A stretch of DNA of 64,000 bases from DASWJZ01 sp963792885 (GCA_963792885.1 CAWBXX010000002.1:1-64000); one strand, 5' to 3'. Shown: positions 1-12,368, counted from the stretch's first letter. Numbers and translations: made by a program. Notes: a model not told the origin generated them from the sequence alone.

Positions 1-2489
1 TGACTAGTGTTGAACCGTTCCGATGCCGCGCCAAGCATGACACAGCCAATAGTCCAATCGCGAAACGCCGCTGGATCGCTGAAAGGCCCGCCACGTCGCC
101 GCCGTTCTCCCCTTCTTCCCTCTTCACCAAGCCGATTCCCACCGTCTCGATTCGCCGAGACATCTCTTCGGCTGCATCTAGCACCAACTGCTTCTCCGCG
201 ATTGCCGCGCCCCCCGAAAGAAGCCGATCGCCCAATTCATTCATGCTTTGCTCAAGGCTCCCGAGCCCCCGCGCGTCGCTTAATAGGGTAGGCCGCAAGG
301 TGCTCGATAACAGAATATGACTTCTTCCATGCGGGGCTCTTTCTGCTTCCAAGGCGGACTGATGCGCCGACAGCCGGCGAAGCACAGCTTCGAACATTGA
401 GGTAGACGCGCCAAGCTCGCAATATAAATCAAACGCATCGAAATCCACGACGTTAGTGTCGAAGTCGAAGTACGCCTCCGCCTCCGCCTCGCAGCGAGAT
501 AAGCGCTCGGCGAGAACATAAGCTCTTATGAAGGGTAAGGTGAACTCCACCCCTGCTCCGGACTCGTGAAGTATGCCTTTTCCGACAAAGCTCGCGACGA
601 AGTGGATAGGATCAACATCGAAGTCATGCCGCTCTGCGAACGCCCCCGCGAACTCGACCAAGGCCCCCATCGAAAAGGTTTTCCTCTCGACGCAACAGGC
701 GAAGGCGAGTTCCTGCAGAAACCGCCGTCGGGTGGTGCGGCTCAACTGAATCTTCGCGTTGTCTTCCGACACAACAAATGTCAAATATCCAGTCACCGCG
801 AGATCAATAAGCTCCGCCCTGCGATGTGCCTGTAGGAGCGCAGCAATCGTCTCTCGCGGAATGCCTGCGAAGTACGATGGGTGCGCAGGTAATTCAAACT
901 GCTTAAACGTCTCGTTGAGACGATACGCGATAACCTCTGCCTCTGCGGTCTCCAACTGGAAATTATCCCGCACGAAGTTCGCTATACTAGAGAATGACAC
1001 CTCTAAGAGCACGAACTGCCTCAATTCGACGTTAGTTAGAAGTTCTATAGGAAATGCCGTTGCTTCGACCTGTCCAGATATCAATATAAACTTCACTCCC
1101 ACGTATTTGGACAACTGATGAAACAAGAACTTCATTCTAGATCGAGAACCAAAGGGTAGGTTGATTACGATAACCACGACCTGTATTCTCTCTGTGATAG
1201 CCAGCTGGTCTAGGTCTATAGGGTCTACTGCCAAAGCCAAAGTCTTGTTCGGCGGTCGGATGTCGACTGCATCAACGACTATGGGAACAACCGGATTGTC
1301 CTCTACTCTGGCTGTCGAAAGATAATGCGCATAGACCCAGGGGATACTCTTGTCAGGGTAGTTTGCCGGAATAGCGATATGAAGGAGGCGGCCTTTTGCG
1401 ACCAAATCTTCGGGTTCGTAAGCCGCAAATTTCTCCCGGCTAGCGAAAGCATCCATCACTCGCGGCACGGGTAGTCGGTATCCTCGGGGATGTGCCTTAT
1501 ATTCCGGCGACAAGATTCGAAGGTTTTGGTCGATCTGTTGATTTATTTGATCGAGGGAGGCGAAGATGGGGTCTGCCTTGTCCGGAGCTGGTATAACAGC
1601 GGTTGCTTCAGTGCGATCCACAGTGATCTTTGCTACGAAGAATGGGTTCGCCAGCTGAGCCTTCAGGAACAGCGAGGCGTTCCTGATTGCAAGAAGCCTG
1701 AAGAAACCCGAGCTGCTCTCCTCCAACTGGCCCTTCCGCTCGTCAGCATGATCGCTAATTCCACGGATAACTAGCGCCGGCGTGTCGGCAGAGTCGCGTG
1801 CCGCCCTAAACACTCCTCCCGATTCGGTCTCTACACAGAGCATTTTTCGGCTCACTGACCGAAGGTAAGCGGTCAGATCTTTGTCGGCCGACACTGGTCC
1901 ACAAACGATGGCGCCGGGCTGGTACCTGCGGCCGCGCTCTGAACAGCTTCAGGCTCAGGCGCCTTCGGACATCAGGGAATAGGCCATCAAGGCTTTCACG
2001 AGTTAGCCGCTCGGACTCTTCCTGCCACCAATTGTATTTCTGAGATAACTGAGGGTGAGCTGATAAGAAGCCGAGCGCTTGCGTTATGTCGTCAGGTGTA
2101 CGGAACGTTTCCATATCGAAATGTAGCTTGCCGTGTTCAATCTTTTGACGCTCAGAAATGTCAAATATGTCTCCGGAGAAGCAAACGTCCCCAAGTTTTA
2201 GATCTTTTGAAAGACCTCCGGCAATCCCCAAGCATATAACCAGGTCGAAGGTGTATTTTTGAAGGAGTGTCTGGATCGTCGATTGGGCCGCCGCATTTCC
2301 AAACCGAGGAGGCTTAACCGCAAGAGCTGTCAGACCGTATTTTGCTAAATCAAGCTCTATCGCGAGGAGGTCAAGTTCTGCTGAGTGATCTTGGCCCATG
2401 TCAAAATGAGAGAGGGCTTCCTTGAACTCCTCCTCTAGGGGCAAAAAGAGAAGTAGATTGAAATGCGTCTGCGCCGTTTGGTTTTTCAT
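1..2489 (-). CDS. Nucleoside-phosphorylase domain fused to degenerate STAND-like NTPase (partial, one frameshift)
   Basis: The first 250 or so residues form a PNP/UDP/MTAN-type phosphorylase fold: an early LPLEEEF segment, VICLGIAGG followed by LKLGDV, GPVSADKDL, CVETESGGVF and the catalytic-type RGISDHAD. Beyond that, the same strand stays open to base 1 and leaves the window. The distal part looks like a STAND/NACHT NTPase core: a Walker-A-like stretch in which K-S remains but both glycines are gone (PANYPDKS), a Walker-B-like VVVIVINL without its acid, a sensor-like KFILISG, then helical winged-helix-like sequence. One indel near 1920-1955 separates the two open frames; removing one base gives RPQYQPGAIVCG. 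ATG at 2489, divergent from acoA. Base composition is AT-richer than everything to its right. PNP domains are known as effector domains in bacterial STAND proteins, so a conflict-system role is inferred. No partner gene is visible, and the C-terminus lies outside the window. Confidence 0.7.
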
Positions 2490-2655
2490 CGCCCCCCACA
2501 GTTTTTTCGTTTCCCGAGCGCAACCGGTGATATACTAAATGTGCGTTGGTGGCCACCGGCCAGCTCCCTTGCCAACGTCCCTCCCCCGTTTCATCATCCG
2601 CCACAACAATCGCCGCATCCGCTGAAGAATCCGCGGCGACGGGAAGGAATGTGCC
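2490..2655. promoter_or_regulatory. Divergent intergenic region, PNP-STAND gene / acoA
   Basis: This 166-base gap must hold the promoters of two diverging genes. A purine-rich ribosome binding site (GGGAAGGAA) lies just before the acoA ATG at 2656. No clear operator palindrome or sigma-54 type -24/-12 element was recognised, although acoABC genes elsewhere are often sigma-54 dependent. Confidence 0.4.
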
Positions 2656-3633
2656 ATGCAGAGCGGGCTGCAGCTCTCGCGCGACGATCTTCTTGACGCC
2701 TACCGCCGCATGCGCCTGATCCGCGAGTTCGAGGAGCGGGTGCACGACGAGTTTTCCGCCGGCAACATCCCCGGCTTCGTGCATCTTTACGCCGGCGAGG
2801 AAGCGTCCGGCGTCGGCGTCTGCCTGCATCTCGACGACCGCGACGCCATCGCCTCGACGCATCGCGGCCATGGCCATTGCATCGCCAAGGGCTGCGACAT
2901 CGACGGCATGATGCACGAGATTTTCGGCCGCAAGGACGGGCTTTGCGGCGGCAAGGGCGGGTCGATGCACATCGCCGACCTGTCGAAGGGGATGCTCGGC
3001 GCGAACGGCATCGTCGGCGCCGGCGCGCCGCTCGTCTGCGGCGCCGCGCTCAGCGCAAAAACACTGAAGACCGGCGGCGTCGGCGTCTGCTTCTACGGCG
3101 ACGGCGCGTCGAACCAGGGCGCCGTGCTCGAAAGCTACAACCTCGCGAAAATCTGGAACCTGCCGATGGTCTTCGTCGCGGAGGACAACGGTTACGCCGA
3201 ATCGACGGCATCGAGCTGGTCGGTCGGCGGCAGTCAGGTCGGCCGCGGCTCGGGCTTCGGCATTCCCTCGCGCGAGGTCGACGGGCAGGATTTCTTCGAC
3301 GTCTACGAGGCGGCGGGCGAGGCGATCGAGCGCGCGCGGGCGGGCGAAGGGCCGTCGCTGCTGCACGTGCGGCTCACGCGCTACTTCGGACACTTCGAAG
3401 GCGACGCGATGACCTATCGCGCCGCCGACGAAGTGGCGAATGCGCGGGCGAACGCCGATCCGCTCGAGCTCTTCCGCCAGCGCGTGGTCGAGGCATCGCT
3501 CTTGAAGCCGGAGGATTTCGACCGCGAGGACAAGGCGATCGTGTCGTTGATCGCCGCGGCTGTGGCCAAGGCCAAAGCCGCGCCGATGCCGACCGAGGCC
3601 GACCTGATGACGGATGTGTATTTGAATTACTGA
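2656..3633 (+). CDS. acoA: Thiamine-diphosphate-dependent dehydrogenase E1 alpha subunit, acetoin dehydrogenase type
   Basis: 325 residues, the normal size for a short E1-alpha subunit. The thiamine diphosphate/magnesium motif is visible as GDGASNQG near residue 150 followed by EDNGYAEST, and the substrate-facing HRGHGH lies near residue 75. With the E1-beta chain it would decarboxylate an alpha-keto or acetoin-type substrate and pass the acyl group to lipoyl E2. Assignment to the acetoin rather than pyruvate branch rests mainly on the downstream E2, which has an alpha/beta-hydrolase fold instead of a catalytic acetyltransferase domain. A palindromic repeat separates it from acoB, but the strand and order indicate one operon. 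Confidence 0.85.
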   Translation: MQSGLQLSRDDLLDAYRRMRLIREFEERVHDEFSAGNIPGFVHLYAGEEASGVGVCLHLDDRDAIASTHRGHGHCIAKGCDIDGMMHEIFGRKDGLCGGKGGSMHIADLSKGMLGANGIVGAGAPLVCGAALSAKTLKTGGVGVCFYGDGASNQGAVLESYNLAKIWNLPMVFVAEDNGYAESTASSWSVGGSQVGRGSGFGIPSREVDGQDFFDVYEAAGEAIERARAGEGPSLLHVRLTRYFGHFEGDAMTYRAADEVANARANADPLELFRQRVVEASLLKPEDFDREDKAIVSLIAAAVAKAKAAPMPTEADLMTDVYLNY

Positions 3634-3646
3634 GGGTGGAGCGCGA

Positions 3647-3783
3647 CCCTTCTCCCAGAGGGAGAAGGTGGCTGCGAAGCAGCCGGATGAGGGGTTGCGG
3701 CGCCCGAAGGTCGGGGGACCCACGTCAAAGCCGCAACCCCTCACCCGTCGCCTGCGGCGACACCCTCTCCCTCTGGGAGAGGG
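3647..3783. repeat. Palindromic REP-like element between acoA and acoB
   Basis: An imperfect inverted repeat of about 137 bases. The left arm begins CCCTTCTCCCAGAGGGAGAA and the right arm ends in CCCTCTCCCTCTGGGAGAGG, with complementary GATGAGGGGTTGCGG and CCGCAACCCCTCACC inside. A related element lies at 63699-63767. Being inside an operon, it could form a large hairpin in the transcript. Confidence 0.8.
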
Positions 3784-3807
3784 ATGTGCGAGTTCTGGGA
3801 GGAACGA

Positions 3808-4836
3808 ATGTCGAAGAAATCCTATCGCCAGGCAATCAACGAGGCGATCCGCCAGGAGATGCGGCGCGACGCCAGAGTCATCATCATGGGCGAGGATATC
3901 TCCGGTGGAACCGGCGCGCCCGGCGACCAGGACGCCTGGGGCGGGCCGCTCGGCGTCACCAAGGGCCTGCGCCCGGAGTTCGGGCCGGAGCGCGTGCTCG
4001 ACACGCATCTCGCCGAGATTTCTTTTGTCGGCGCGGCGGCGGGCGCGGCCGCGACCGGCCTTCGCCCGATCGTGGAGCTGATGTTCGTCGACTTCATGGG
4101 CGTCTGCTTCGACCAGATCTTCAATCAGGCCGCAAAGTTCCGCTACATGTTCGGCGGCAAGGCGGTGACGCCGCTGGTCGTCAGGACCATGTATGGCGCC
4201 GGCTTCCGCGCCGCCTCGCAGCACTCGCAGTGCCTCTATCCGATCTTCACCCACATTCCGGGGCTGAAGGTGGTGCTGCCGTCGAACGCCTATGAGGCGA
4301 AGGGCCTGCTCACGCAGGCGATCCGCGACGACGACCCCGTCATCTTCTTCGAGCACAAGGCGATGTACGACGAGGAGATGGAAGTGCCCGACGAGGCCTA
4401 CGCCATCCCCTTCGGCGAGGCCAACGTCACGCGCGAGGGCGACGACGTGACGATCGTGGCGTTCGGGCGCATGGTGAACTTCGCCAATGAGGCGGCCGAC
4501 AATCTGAAGAAGCGCGGCATCACCTGCACCGTCGTCGACCCACGCACGACATCGCCGCTCGACACGCAGACGATTCTGGAGACAGTGGAGGAGACCGGCC
4601 GGCTTGTGGTGGTGGACGAGGCGCATCCGCGCTGCGGCATGGCGGCCGATATTGCCGGCCTCGTGGCGGAGAAGGCGTTCGGTGCGCTGAAAAGCCCGAT
4701 CAAGCTTGTCACCGCGCCGCACGCGCCCGTGCCGTTCTCCCCGGCGCTTGAGGACATCTACATCCCGTCGGTGGCGAAGATCGAAGCGGCCGTCGCCGAG
4801 GTCGTCGACTACGGCACGAAGCAGGCCGCGGAGTAG
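3808..4836 (+). CDS. acoB: Acetoin dehydrogenase E1 component, beta subunit
   Basis: 342 residues with the transketolase-type pyrimidine-binding fold: MGEDISGGTGAPGDQDAWGG near the N-terminus, THLAEISFVGAAAG, and the C-terminal transketolase domain with VDEAHPRCGMAADI. It pairs with AcoA to form the E1 heterotetramer. I start it at 3808 (MSKKSYRQ), preceded by a GGGAGGA ribosome binding site; an in-frame ATG at 3784 lies at the edge of the palindromic repeat and would add only eight residues. The stop is two bases before the acoC ATG, consistent with translational coupling. Confidence 0.87.
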   Translation: MSKKSYRQAINEAIRQEMRRDARVIIMGEDISGGTGAPGDQDAWGGPLGVTKGLRPEFGPERVLDTHLAEISFVGAAAGAAATGLRPIVELMFVDFMGVCFDQIFNQAAKFRYMFGGKAVTPLVVRTMYGAGFRAASQHSQCLYPIFTHIPGLKVVLPSNAYEAKGLLTQAIRDDDPVIFFEHKAMYDEEMEVPDEAYAIPFGEANVTREGDDVTIVAFGRMVNFANEAADNLKKRGITCTVVDPRTTSPLDTQTILETVEETGRLVVVDEAHPRCGMAADIAGLVAEKAFGALKSPIKLVTAPHAPVPFSPALEDIYIPSVAKIEAAVAEVVDYGTKQAAE

Positions 4837-4838
4837 AA

Positions 4839-5942
4839 ATGTCCGCAATCAAGCCCATCACCATGCCGAAGTGGGGCCTTGCCATGGAGGAAGGCCTGCT
4901 TGCGCGTTGGGCCGTCGATGAAGGGGCCGAGATCGCCGCCGGCCAGGAGATCATGGACATCGAGACGACGAAGATCGCCAACGTCTTCGAGAGCCCGGTC
5001 GCCGGCGTGCTGCGCAAGAAGGTGGTCAACGACGGCGAGACCGTTCCGGTCGGCGCGCTTCTCGGCGTCGTCGCCGAGCCCGGCGTCGACGAGGCAGAAG
5101 TGGAGCAATTCGTCGGCGCCTTCCTGGAGAATTTCAAGCCGGCCGAGGCTGGCGAGGATGCGCCCGCGCCAGAGATCGTCGATGCCGGCGGTCGCCGTAT
5201 CCGGCGGCTGAAGGCCGGCTCGGGCGGAACGCCCGTCCTGATGATCCACGGCTTCGGCGCCGATCATACGACCTGGATGTTCAATCAGTCGGAGCTTTCC
5301 GAAGATCGCGAGGTCCACGCGATCGACCTTCCCGGCCACGGCGGGTCGGAGAAGGATGTCGGCGACGGCTCGATCGAGACGCTTGCTGCGGCCGTGCTCG
5401 CCTACATGGACGCAGAAGGGCTTAAATCCGCGCATCTCGTCGGCCATTCGCTCGGCGGCGCCATCGCGGTTGAGATCGCCGCACGCTCGCCCGACCGCGT
5501 CGCGGCTGTGACTTTGATCGCGCCGGCCGGATTCGGGCCGGAAATCGCGCACGACTTCATCCAGGGCTTCATCGCCGAATCCCGCGCGAAGAAGCTCCGT
5601 CCGGTGCTCGAGATGCTCGTCGCCGATCCCGCCATGTTGACCGCCGACATGGTCGAGGACGTGCTCAAGTTCAAGCGCCTGGACGGCGCGCTTTCCGCGC
5701 TTCGCGCCATCGCCGACGCCGTCTTCAAAGGCAACACCCAGCGCGGCTCGCTGCGCGACACGCTCGCCGCCGTGCAGGCGCCGGTGCAGGTGATCTGGGG
5801 CGAAGGCGACCGCATCATTCCGGCGCACCACGCCGACGACCTCCCGGCTTCCGTGAAAGTCACGAAGGTCACCAATTCCGGCCACATCCCGCATATGGAG
5901 AAAGCTGCAGAGGTGAACGCGGTCATCAAGGCGATCGACTAG
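4839..5942 (+). CDS. acoC: Lipoyl domain / alpha-beta hydrolase E2 of acetoin dehydrogenase
   Basis: 367 residues. Residues 1-80 are a biotinyl/lipoyl domain with the acceptor lysine in DIETTKIANVFESP. From about residue 130 it is an alpha/beta-hydrolase fold: oxyanion loop MIHGFG, nucleophile elbow GHSLGG, acid in GEGDRIIP and histidine in SGHIPHME. This domain pair is typical of AcoC from acetoin dehydrogenase complexes and lacks the usual acyltransferase core. It should carry the acetyl group from E1 to CoA. No lipoamide dehydrogenase (E3) follows, so a housekeeping E3 elsewhere is assumed. Confidence 0.87.
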   Translation: MSAIKPITMPKWGLAMEEGLLARWAVDEGAEIAAGQEIMDIETTKIANVFESPVAGVLRKKVVNDGETVPVGALLGVVAEPGVDEAEVEQFVGAFLENFKPAEAGEDAPAPEIVDAGGRRIRRLKAGSGGTPVLMIHGFGADHTTWMFNQSELSEDREVHAIDLPGHGGSEKDVGDGSIETLAAAVLAYMDAEGLKSAHLVGHSLGGAIAVEIAARSPDRVAAVTLIAPAGFGPEIAHDFIQGFIAESRAKKLRPVLEMLVADPAMLTADMVEDVLKFKRLDGALSALRAIADAVFKGNTQRGSLRDTLAAVQAPVQVIWGEGDRIIPAHHADDLPASVKVTKVTNSGHIPHMEKAAEVNAVIKAID

Positions 5943-5973
5943 CAGCCCCGCCGCCTGCGGCTCGCTCGACCAC

Positions 5974-6955
5974 TTATCCCGGCTTGTAGTCGCGCGTCGC
6001 TTCCGGATCGTCCGTGCTGAAGGGAAGCGCCGCGAGCTCCTCCCACATCGCGTCGGGCGTCGGCCATGCGGCCCATTCCAGCGTCTCGCTCACACGCTCC
6101 GACCTCGTCACGCCGCAGATCGTCGCGGTGACGCGCGGGTCGCGCATGGAGAATTGCAGCGCGGCGGCGCCGAGCGGGACCTTGTGCTTCGCACAGACCG
6201 CCTCGATGCGACGGATCGGATCGAGCATCTCGGACGAGGCCTCCTGATAGGCGTAGCGCGGATAGGCGACGGTGCCCTTGGCGAGGACGCCGCTCGCGTA
6301 AGGCGCCGCGTTGAGCACGGCGATCCCCTTGCCGACCGCGAAGTCGATCATCGCCTCGGCGTTGCGGTTCGCGAGCGTGAAGCGGTTGTGCGTGATCAGC
6401 GCGTCGAAATCCCAGTCGGCGAGGATCGGCATCATGACGTCGACGCGGCCTGCGGCGAGCCCGACCGCATCCGTCAGCCCTTCCTCCTTCATCTTGAAGA
6501 GCTCGGCGAGCGCGCCTTTCGGCCCGGTGACGTCGCTGCATATCCGGCACATATTCCGGATCGTGCAGATGCAGGATGTGGACATGGTCGAGGCCGAGGG
6601 CCTCCAGGCTCTCCTCCAGCGAACGCCGCGCGCGCGAAGCATCGAATGTGTCCGTCGCCGTGTCGCGGTCGAGCTTGGTGGAGATGACGACGCCGTCGGG
6701 CAGCCCGCCGCGCTCGCGGATCACCAGCCCGACGCGTTCCTCGCTTCGCCCAAAGCCGTAGTTCCGCGACACGTCGAGAAACTTCGCCGGCCCATCGAAG
6801 ATCGCCCTGACCGTCGCCTTTGCCCGCTCCTCGTCGACGCCGTAGCCGTAGGTGTCGGGCATGTCTCCGAGGCCCGACGTGCCAAAGCCGATCTTCGGGA
6901 CCTTGAGGCCGGTTCGACCGACGGGCGCTTTTTCGAGTTCTCCTTCTTCCGGCAT
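5974..6955 (-). CDS. Aldo/keto reductase, D-threo-aldose 1-dehydrogenase-like (frameshifted)
   Basis: Two overlapping frames give one protein of about 326 residues. The N-terminal part shows PKIGFGTSGLG, FLDVSRNYG and HILHLHDPEYVPDM; the C-terminal part continues with TGPKGALAELFKMKEEG, ITHNRFTLANRN and GVTRSERVSETL. The break lies at about 6533-6545 and behaves as a single-base indel. The family uses NAD(P)H in a TIM barrel to oxidise or reduce sugars and aldehydes; the HNRFTL and APYASGVLAKG segments point to the aldose/fucose dehydrogenase branch. ATG at 6955 has GAGGAAG upstream. It is convergent with acoC. The disruption is more likely sequencing error than decay, since both halves are well conserved. 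Confidence 0.8.
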
Positions 6956-7060
6956 CTATCTTCCTCTTCGAGCACGTTTCCCTTCCAGAGAATGACCACC
7001 CGCCCGAGCTTTCGCAACGGTCGTGCCGCGATATGATGGCCCCAAGGACCGGGGGCGGAG

Positions 7061-8818
7061 ATGCCGATGATGATATCCATGCCGGAAGCAGCCCGCCGTC
7101 TCGCCAGCGTTGCCGCAGTCTTTTCACTCCTGACGGCGCCGTTTGCCGGCCTGCATGCCGAGCCGGCTGCGATCTACTCGCCGATGGACCGGGTGCACCC
7201 GGTCTATGCAGCGCACGGCATGGTGGCGAGCCAGGAGGCGCTCGCGACCAATATCGGCGTCGACATCCTGAGACGCGGCGGCAACGCGGTCGACGCCGCG
7301 GTCGCGGTCGGCTTCGCGCTCGCCGTAACGCTGCCGGAGGCCGGCAATCTGGGCGGCGGAGGCTTCATGCTGGTCCACACGGCGGCGACCGGTCAGACCG
7401 TCGCCATCGACTATCGCGAGAAAGCGCCTGCGGCCGCGACCCGGGACATGTTCCTCGACGCGGAAGGAAACGCCGACCCGGAGCTTTCACGTTGGAGCGG
7501 TCTTGCTACCGGCGTTCCGGGCACTGTTGCCGGCCTGGCGCTCGCGCTTCAGCGCTATGGCACGATGAGCCTCTCCGAGGTCATGGCGCCGGCGATCGCC
7601 CTTGCGGAAGACGGGATCGAGGTGACGCCCGGTCTGGCCGAGGCGCTCGCGGAAAGCCACGACACGTTCGCCAAGTATTCTTCCAGCGCCGCGGTTTTCC
7701 TGAGACCTGACGGTGCCGATTTCGCCGCCGGTGAACGGCTGGTCCAGAGCGATCTGGCAAACTCTCTGAGAGCGATCGCGAAGGATGGCCCGGACGCTCT
7801 CTATCGCGGCGAGATCGGCCGGCTGATCGCCGCCGCGATGGCGCGCTCCGGCGGATTGATCACAACCGACGACCTCGCGAACTATGAGGCGGTCGTGCGC
7901 GAGCCAGTGCGCGGCACCTATCGCGGCTACGACATCGAATCCATGCCGCCGCCCTCCTCGGGCGGCGCGCATGTCGTGGAGATCCTCAACATCCTGGAAG
8001 GCTACGATATCGGCGCGCTTGGCTTCGGCAGCGCAGAGACGATCCACCTGATGGCGGAGGCAATGAAGCGCGCCTACGCCGACCGTAGCGAATATCTCGG
8101 CGACAGCGACTTCGTCGATGTGCCGCTTAAAGGGTTGACGAGCAAGGCCTACGCCGATGCGCTGCGCGCCACGATCGACCCGAGACATGCGACTCCGTCG
8201 GTGGAGATCAAGCCGGGCGGCCCTCAGCCGTACGAAAGCGATCAGACCACGCACTTCTCCGTCGTCGACAAGGACGGCAACGCTGTCTCGAACACCTACA
8301 CCTTGAACTTCCTCTTCGGCTCCGGGCTCGTCGCGGAGGGAACCGGCATTCTCTTGAACAACGAGATGGACGACTTCTCCGCCAAGCCCGGCGTGCCGAA
8401 CGCCTACGGTCTGGTCGGCGGCGACGCCAATGCCGTGGAGGTGGGAAAGCGCCCACTCTCATCGATGAGCCCGACCATTGTGCTGAAGGACGGCAAGACT
8501 TTTCTGGTGACGGGAAGCCCCGGCGGCAGCCGCATCATCACCACCGTGCTGCAAGTGATCATGAATGTGATCGACCACGGCATGAACGTCGCCGAAGCGA
8601 GCGCCGCGCCGCGCATGCATCACCAATGGCTGCCGGACGAGCTTCGGGTCGAAGACGGCTTCAGCCCCGACACGCTGAAGCTGCTCGAAGCGATGGGCCA
8701 CACCGTCGCGGTGAAGACGACGATGGGCTCGACGCAGTCCATCTTGCGCCGAGACGACGGCGCGCTCTTCGGCGCCTCCGACCCGCGCCGACCGGACGGC
8801 CTGGCGGCGGGCTACTAG
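7061..8818 (+). CDS. ggt: Gamma-glutamyltransferase
   Basis: 585 residues, full length for a GGT precursor. A signal peptide is visible at residues 1-33. The catalytic threonine that becomes the new N-terminus after autocleavage sits in QTTHFSVVDKDGNAVS near residue 395; GNLGGGGFML and the GSPGGSRI loop near residue 485 are also present. It would cleave gamma-glutamyl bonds, for example of glutathione, in the periplasm. Several ATGs are clustered (7061, 7067, 7070, 7079); GGAG at 7057-7060 fits 7067 or 7070 best. The stop is nine bases before the next gene. Confidence 0.9.
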   Translation: MPMMISMPEAARRLASVAAVFSLLTAPFAGLHAEPAAIYSPMDRVHPVYAAHGMVASQEALATNIGVDILRRGGNAVDAAVAVGFALAVTLPEAGNLGGGGFMLVHTAATGQTVAIDYREKAPAAATRDMFLDAEGNADPELSRWSGLATGVPGTVAGLALALQRYGTMSLSEVMAPAIALAEDGIEVTPGLAEALAESHDTFAKYSSSAAVFLRPDGADFAAGERLVQSDLANSLRAIAKDGPDALYRGEIGRLIAAAMARSGGLITTDDLANYEAVVREPVRGTYRGYDIESMPPPSSGGAHVVEILNILEGYDIGALGFGSAETIHLMAEAMKRAYADRSEYLGDSDFVDVPLKGLTSKAYADALRATIDPRHATPSVEIKPGGPQPYESDQTTHFSVVDKDGNAVSNTYTLNFLFGSGLVAEGTGILLNNEMDDFSAKPGVPNAYGLVGGDANAVEVGKRPLSSMSPTIVLKDGKTFLVTGSPGGSRIITTVLQVIMNVIDHGMNVAEASAAPRMHHQWLPDELRVEDGFSPDTLKLLEAMGHTVAVKTTMGSTQSILRRDDGALFGASDPRRPDGLAAGY

Positions 8819-8827
8819 AAGTTCGCC

Positions 8828-9289
8828 GTGAGCCGCGCCTTCACGAAGGAAACGGACGACGTCCCGCAGCTGCCGGACCGACCGGTAAGCAGCCATCCGA
8901 ACTTCGTGACCGAACGCGGCCTCGCACTGATCGAGGCGGAGGTCGAACGATTCCGGCTCGCTCTTGCGGAGGCGCAAGCTTCATCCGATCGCGACAAGAT
9001 CGCCGCCGCCGGCCGCGAGCTCCGCTATTGGACCGCACGTCGCGCCACTGCCGACGCACAGCCTCCACCTTCCGACTCGAGCCGCGTCCAATTCGGCTGC
9101 CGCGTCACGATCGAGCGCGACGACGGGCGAAAACAGAGGTTCCGGATCGTCGGCGAGGATGAGGCAGACCCCGCTGCCGAGACGCTCTCATACGTCTCCC
9201 CACTCGCTCGCGCACTAATTGGCAAGGAAGTCGGCGATGTCGTCGTCATCGGTCAGGGTGAAGCGGAGATTCTCTCGATAGAGCTATAG
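8828..9289 (+). CDS. GreA/GreB-family transcription elongation factor-like protein
   Basis: 153 residues. An N-terminal LPDRPVSSHPNFVTERGL, a short helical hairpin (about residues 35-70), and a C-terminal GreA/GreB FKBP-like domain (VTIERDDGRKQRFRIVGEDEAD, SPLARALIGKEVGD) match Gre-type factors that bind the RNA polymerase secondary channel. Its coiled-coil is plausible for transcript cleavage, but I cannot assign it to GreA or GreB. GTG start at 8828, shortly after ggt, so probably co-transcribed with it. Confidence 0.75.
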   Translation: MSRAFTKETDDVPQLPDRPVSSHPNFVTERGLALIEAEVERFRLALAEAQASSDRDKIAAAGRELRYWTARRATADAQPPPSDSSRVQFGCRVTIERDDGRKQRFRIVGEDEADPAAETLSYVSPLARALIGKEVGDVVVIGQGEAEILSIEL

Positions 9290-9354
9290 GTCGGCTGCGA
9301 AATTGCCGTCGGCCTTCCGAGCTCTCCGACGCGCCGCCGTACAGGCAGCGCGTT

Positions 9355-9738
9355 TCAACCGAAGCGGCCGCCCCGGTCCTGCCCGAGTCCCAGTTCCCGC
9401 TGCAGCCTCTTCGTCAGCCCCTGCGCCACGAGACGATGGCTCTCGGCGAGATAGTCGCAAAGCGCGGCGTCATCCATCGCTTCGTCGGTCTGCCGCTGGA
9501 TCCATTTCATCCCGCGCGAGGCGAGATAGGGCGCCGGCCTCAGGCCCGGCTGCTCGCTCAGGATGTCGAACGCCACCGGCGAGCATTTGAAGGTGACGGC
9601 GAGCGCCTCGCCGACATTCCAGCCGCCGATCGCGAAGACCTTGCCGCCGACCTTCCACACATGCGCGCCTCCCCACTGCACCACGTGTGAGGCGTGCGGC
9701 AGCGAGGCACAGAAGCGATTGTAGTCGTCAATCGTCAC
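9355..9738 (-). CDS. MmcQ/YjbR family protein
   Basis: About 127 residues matching the YjbR/MmcQ fold, a small domain related to the CyaY-like DNA-binding fold: DDYNRFCASLPHASH, KVGGKVFAIGGW, TFKCSPVAFDIL and a late KWIQRQ. Function in the cell is not established for the family. I choose GTG at 9738 because the family normally starts about three residues before the DDY motif; an in-frame TTG at 9756 is the alternative. It lies just after clpB on the same strand. Confidence 0.7.
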   Translation of the reverse strand: MTIDDYNRFCASLPHASHVVQWGGAHVWKVGGKVFAIGGWNVGEALAVTFKCSPVAFDILSEQPGLRPAPYLASRGMKWIQRQTDEAMDDAALCDYLAESHRLVAQGLTKRLQRELGLGQDRGGRFG

Positions 9739-9759
9739 CTGTGCCCCGCTTGGCAACTG

Positions 9760-12368
<2,609 letters not shown>

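Noticed and set aside
2401..4848. 815-residue open frame antisense to acoA-acoB
   Set aside because: Arginine/histidine/aspartate-rich shadow of a GC-rich coding region; no domain, and acoA/acoB are unmistakable on the other strand.
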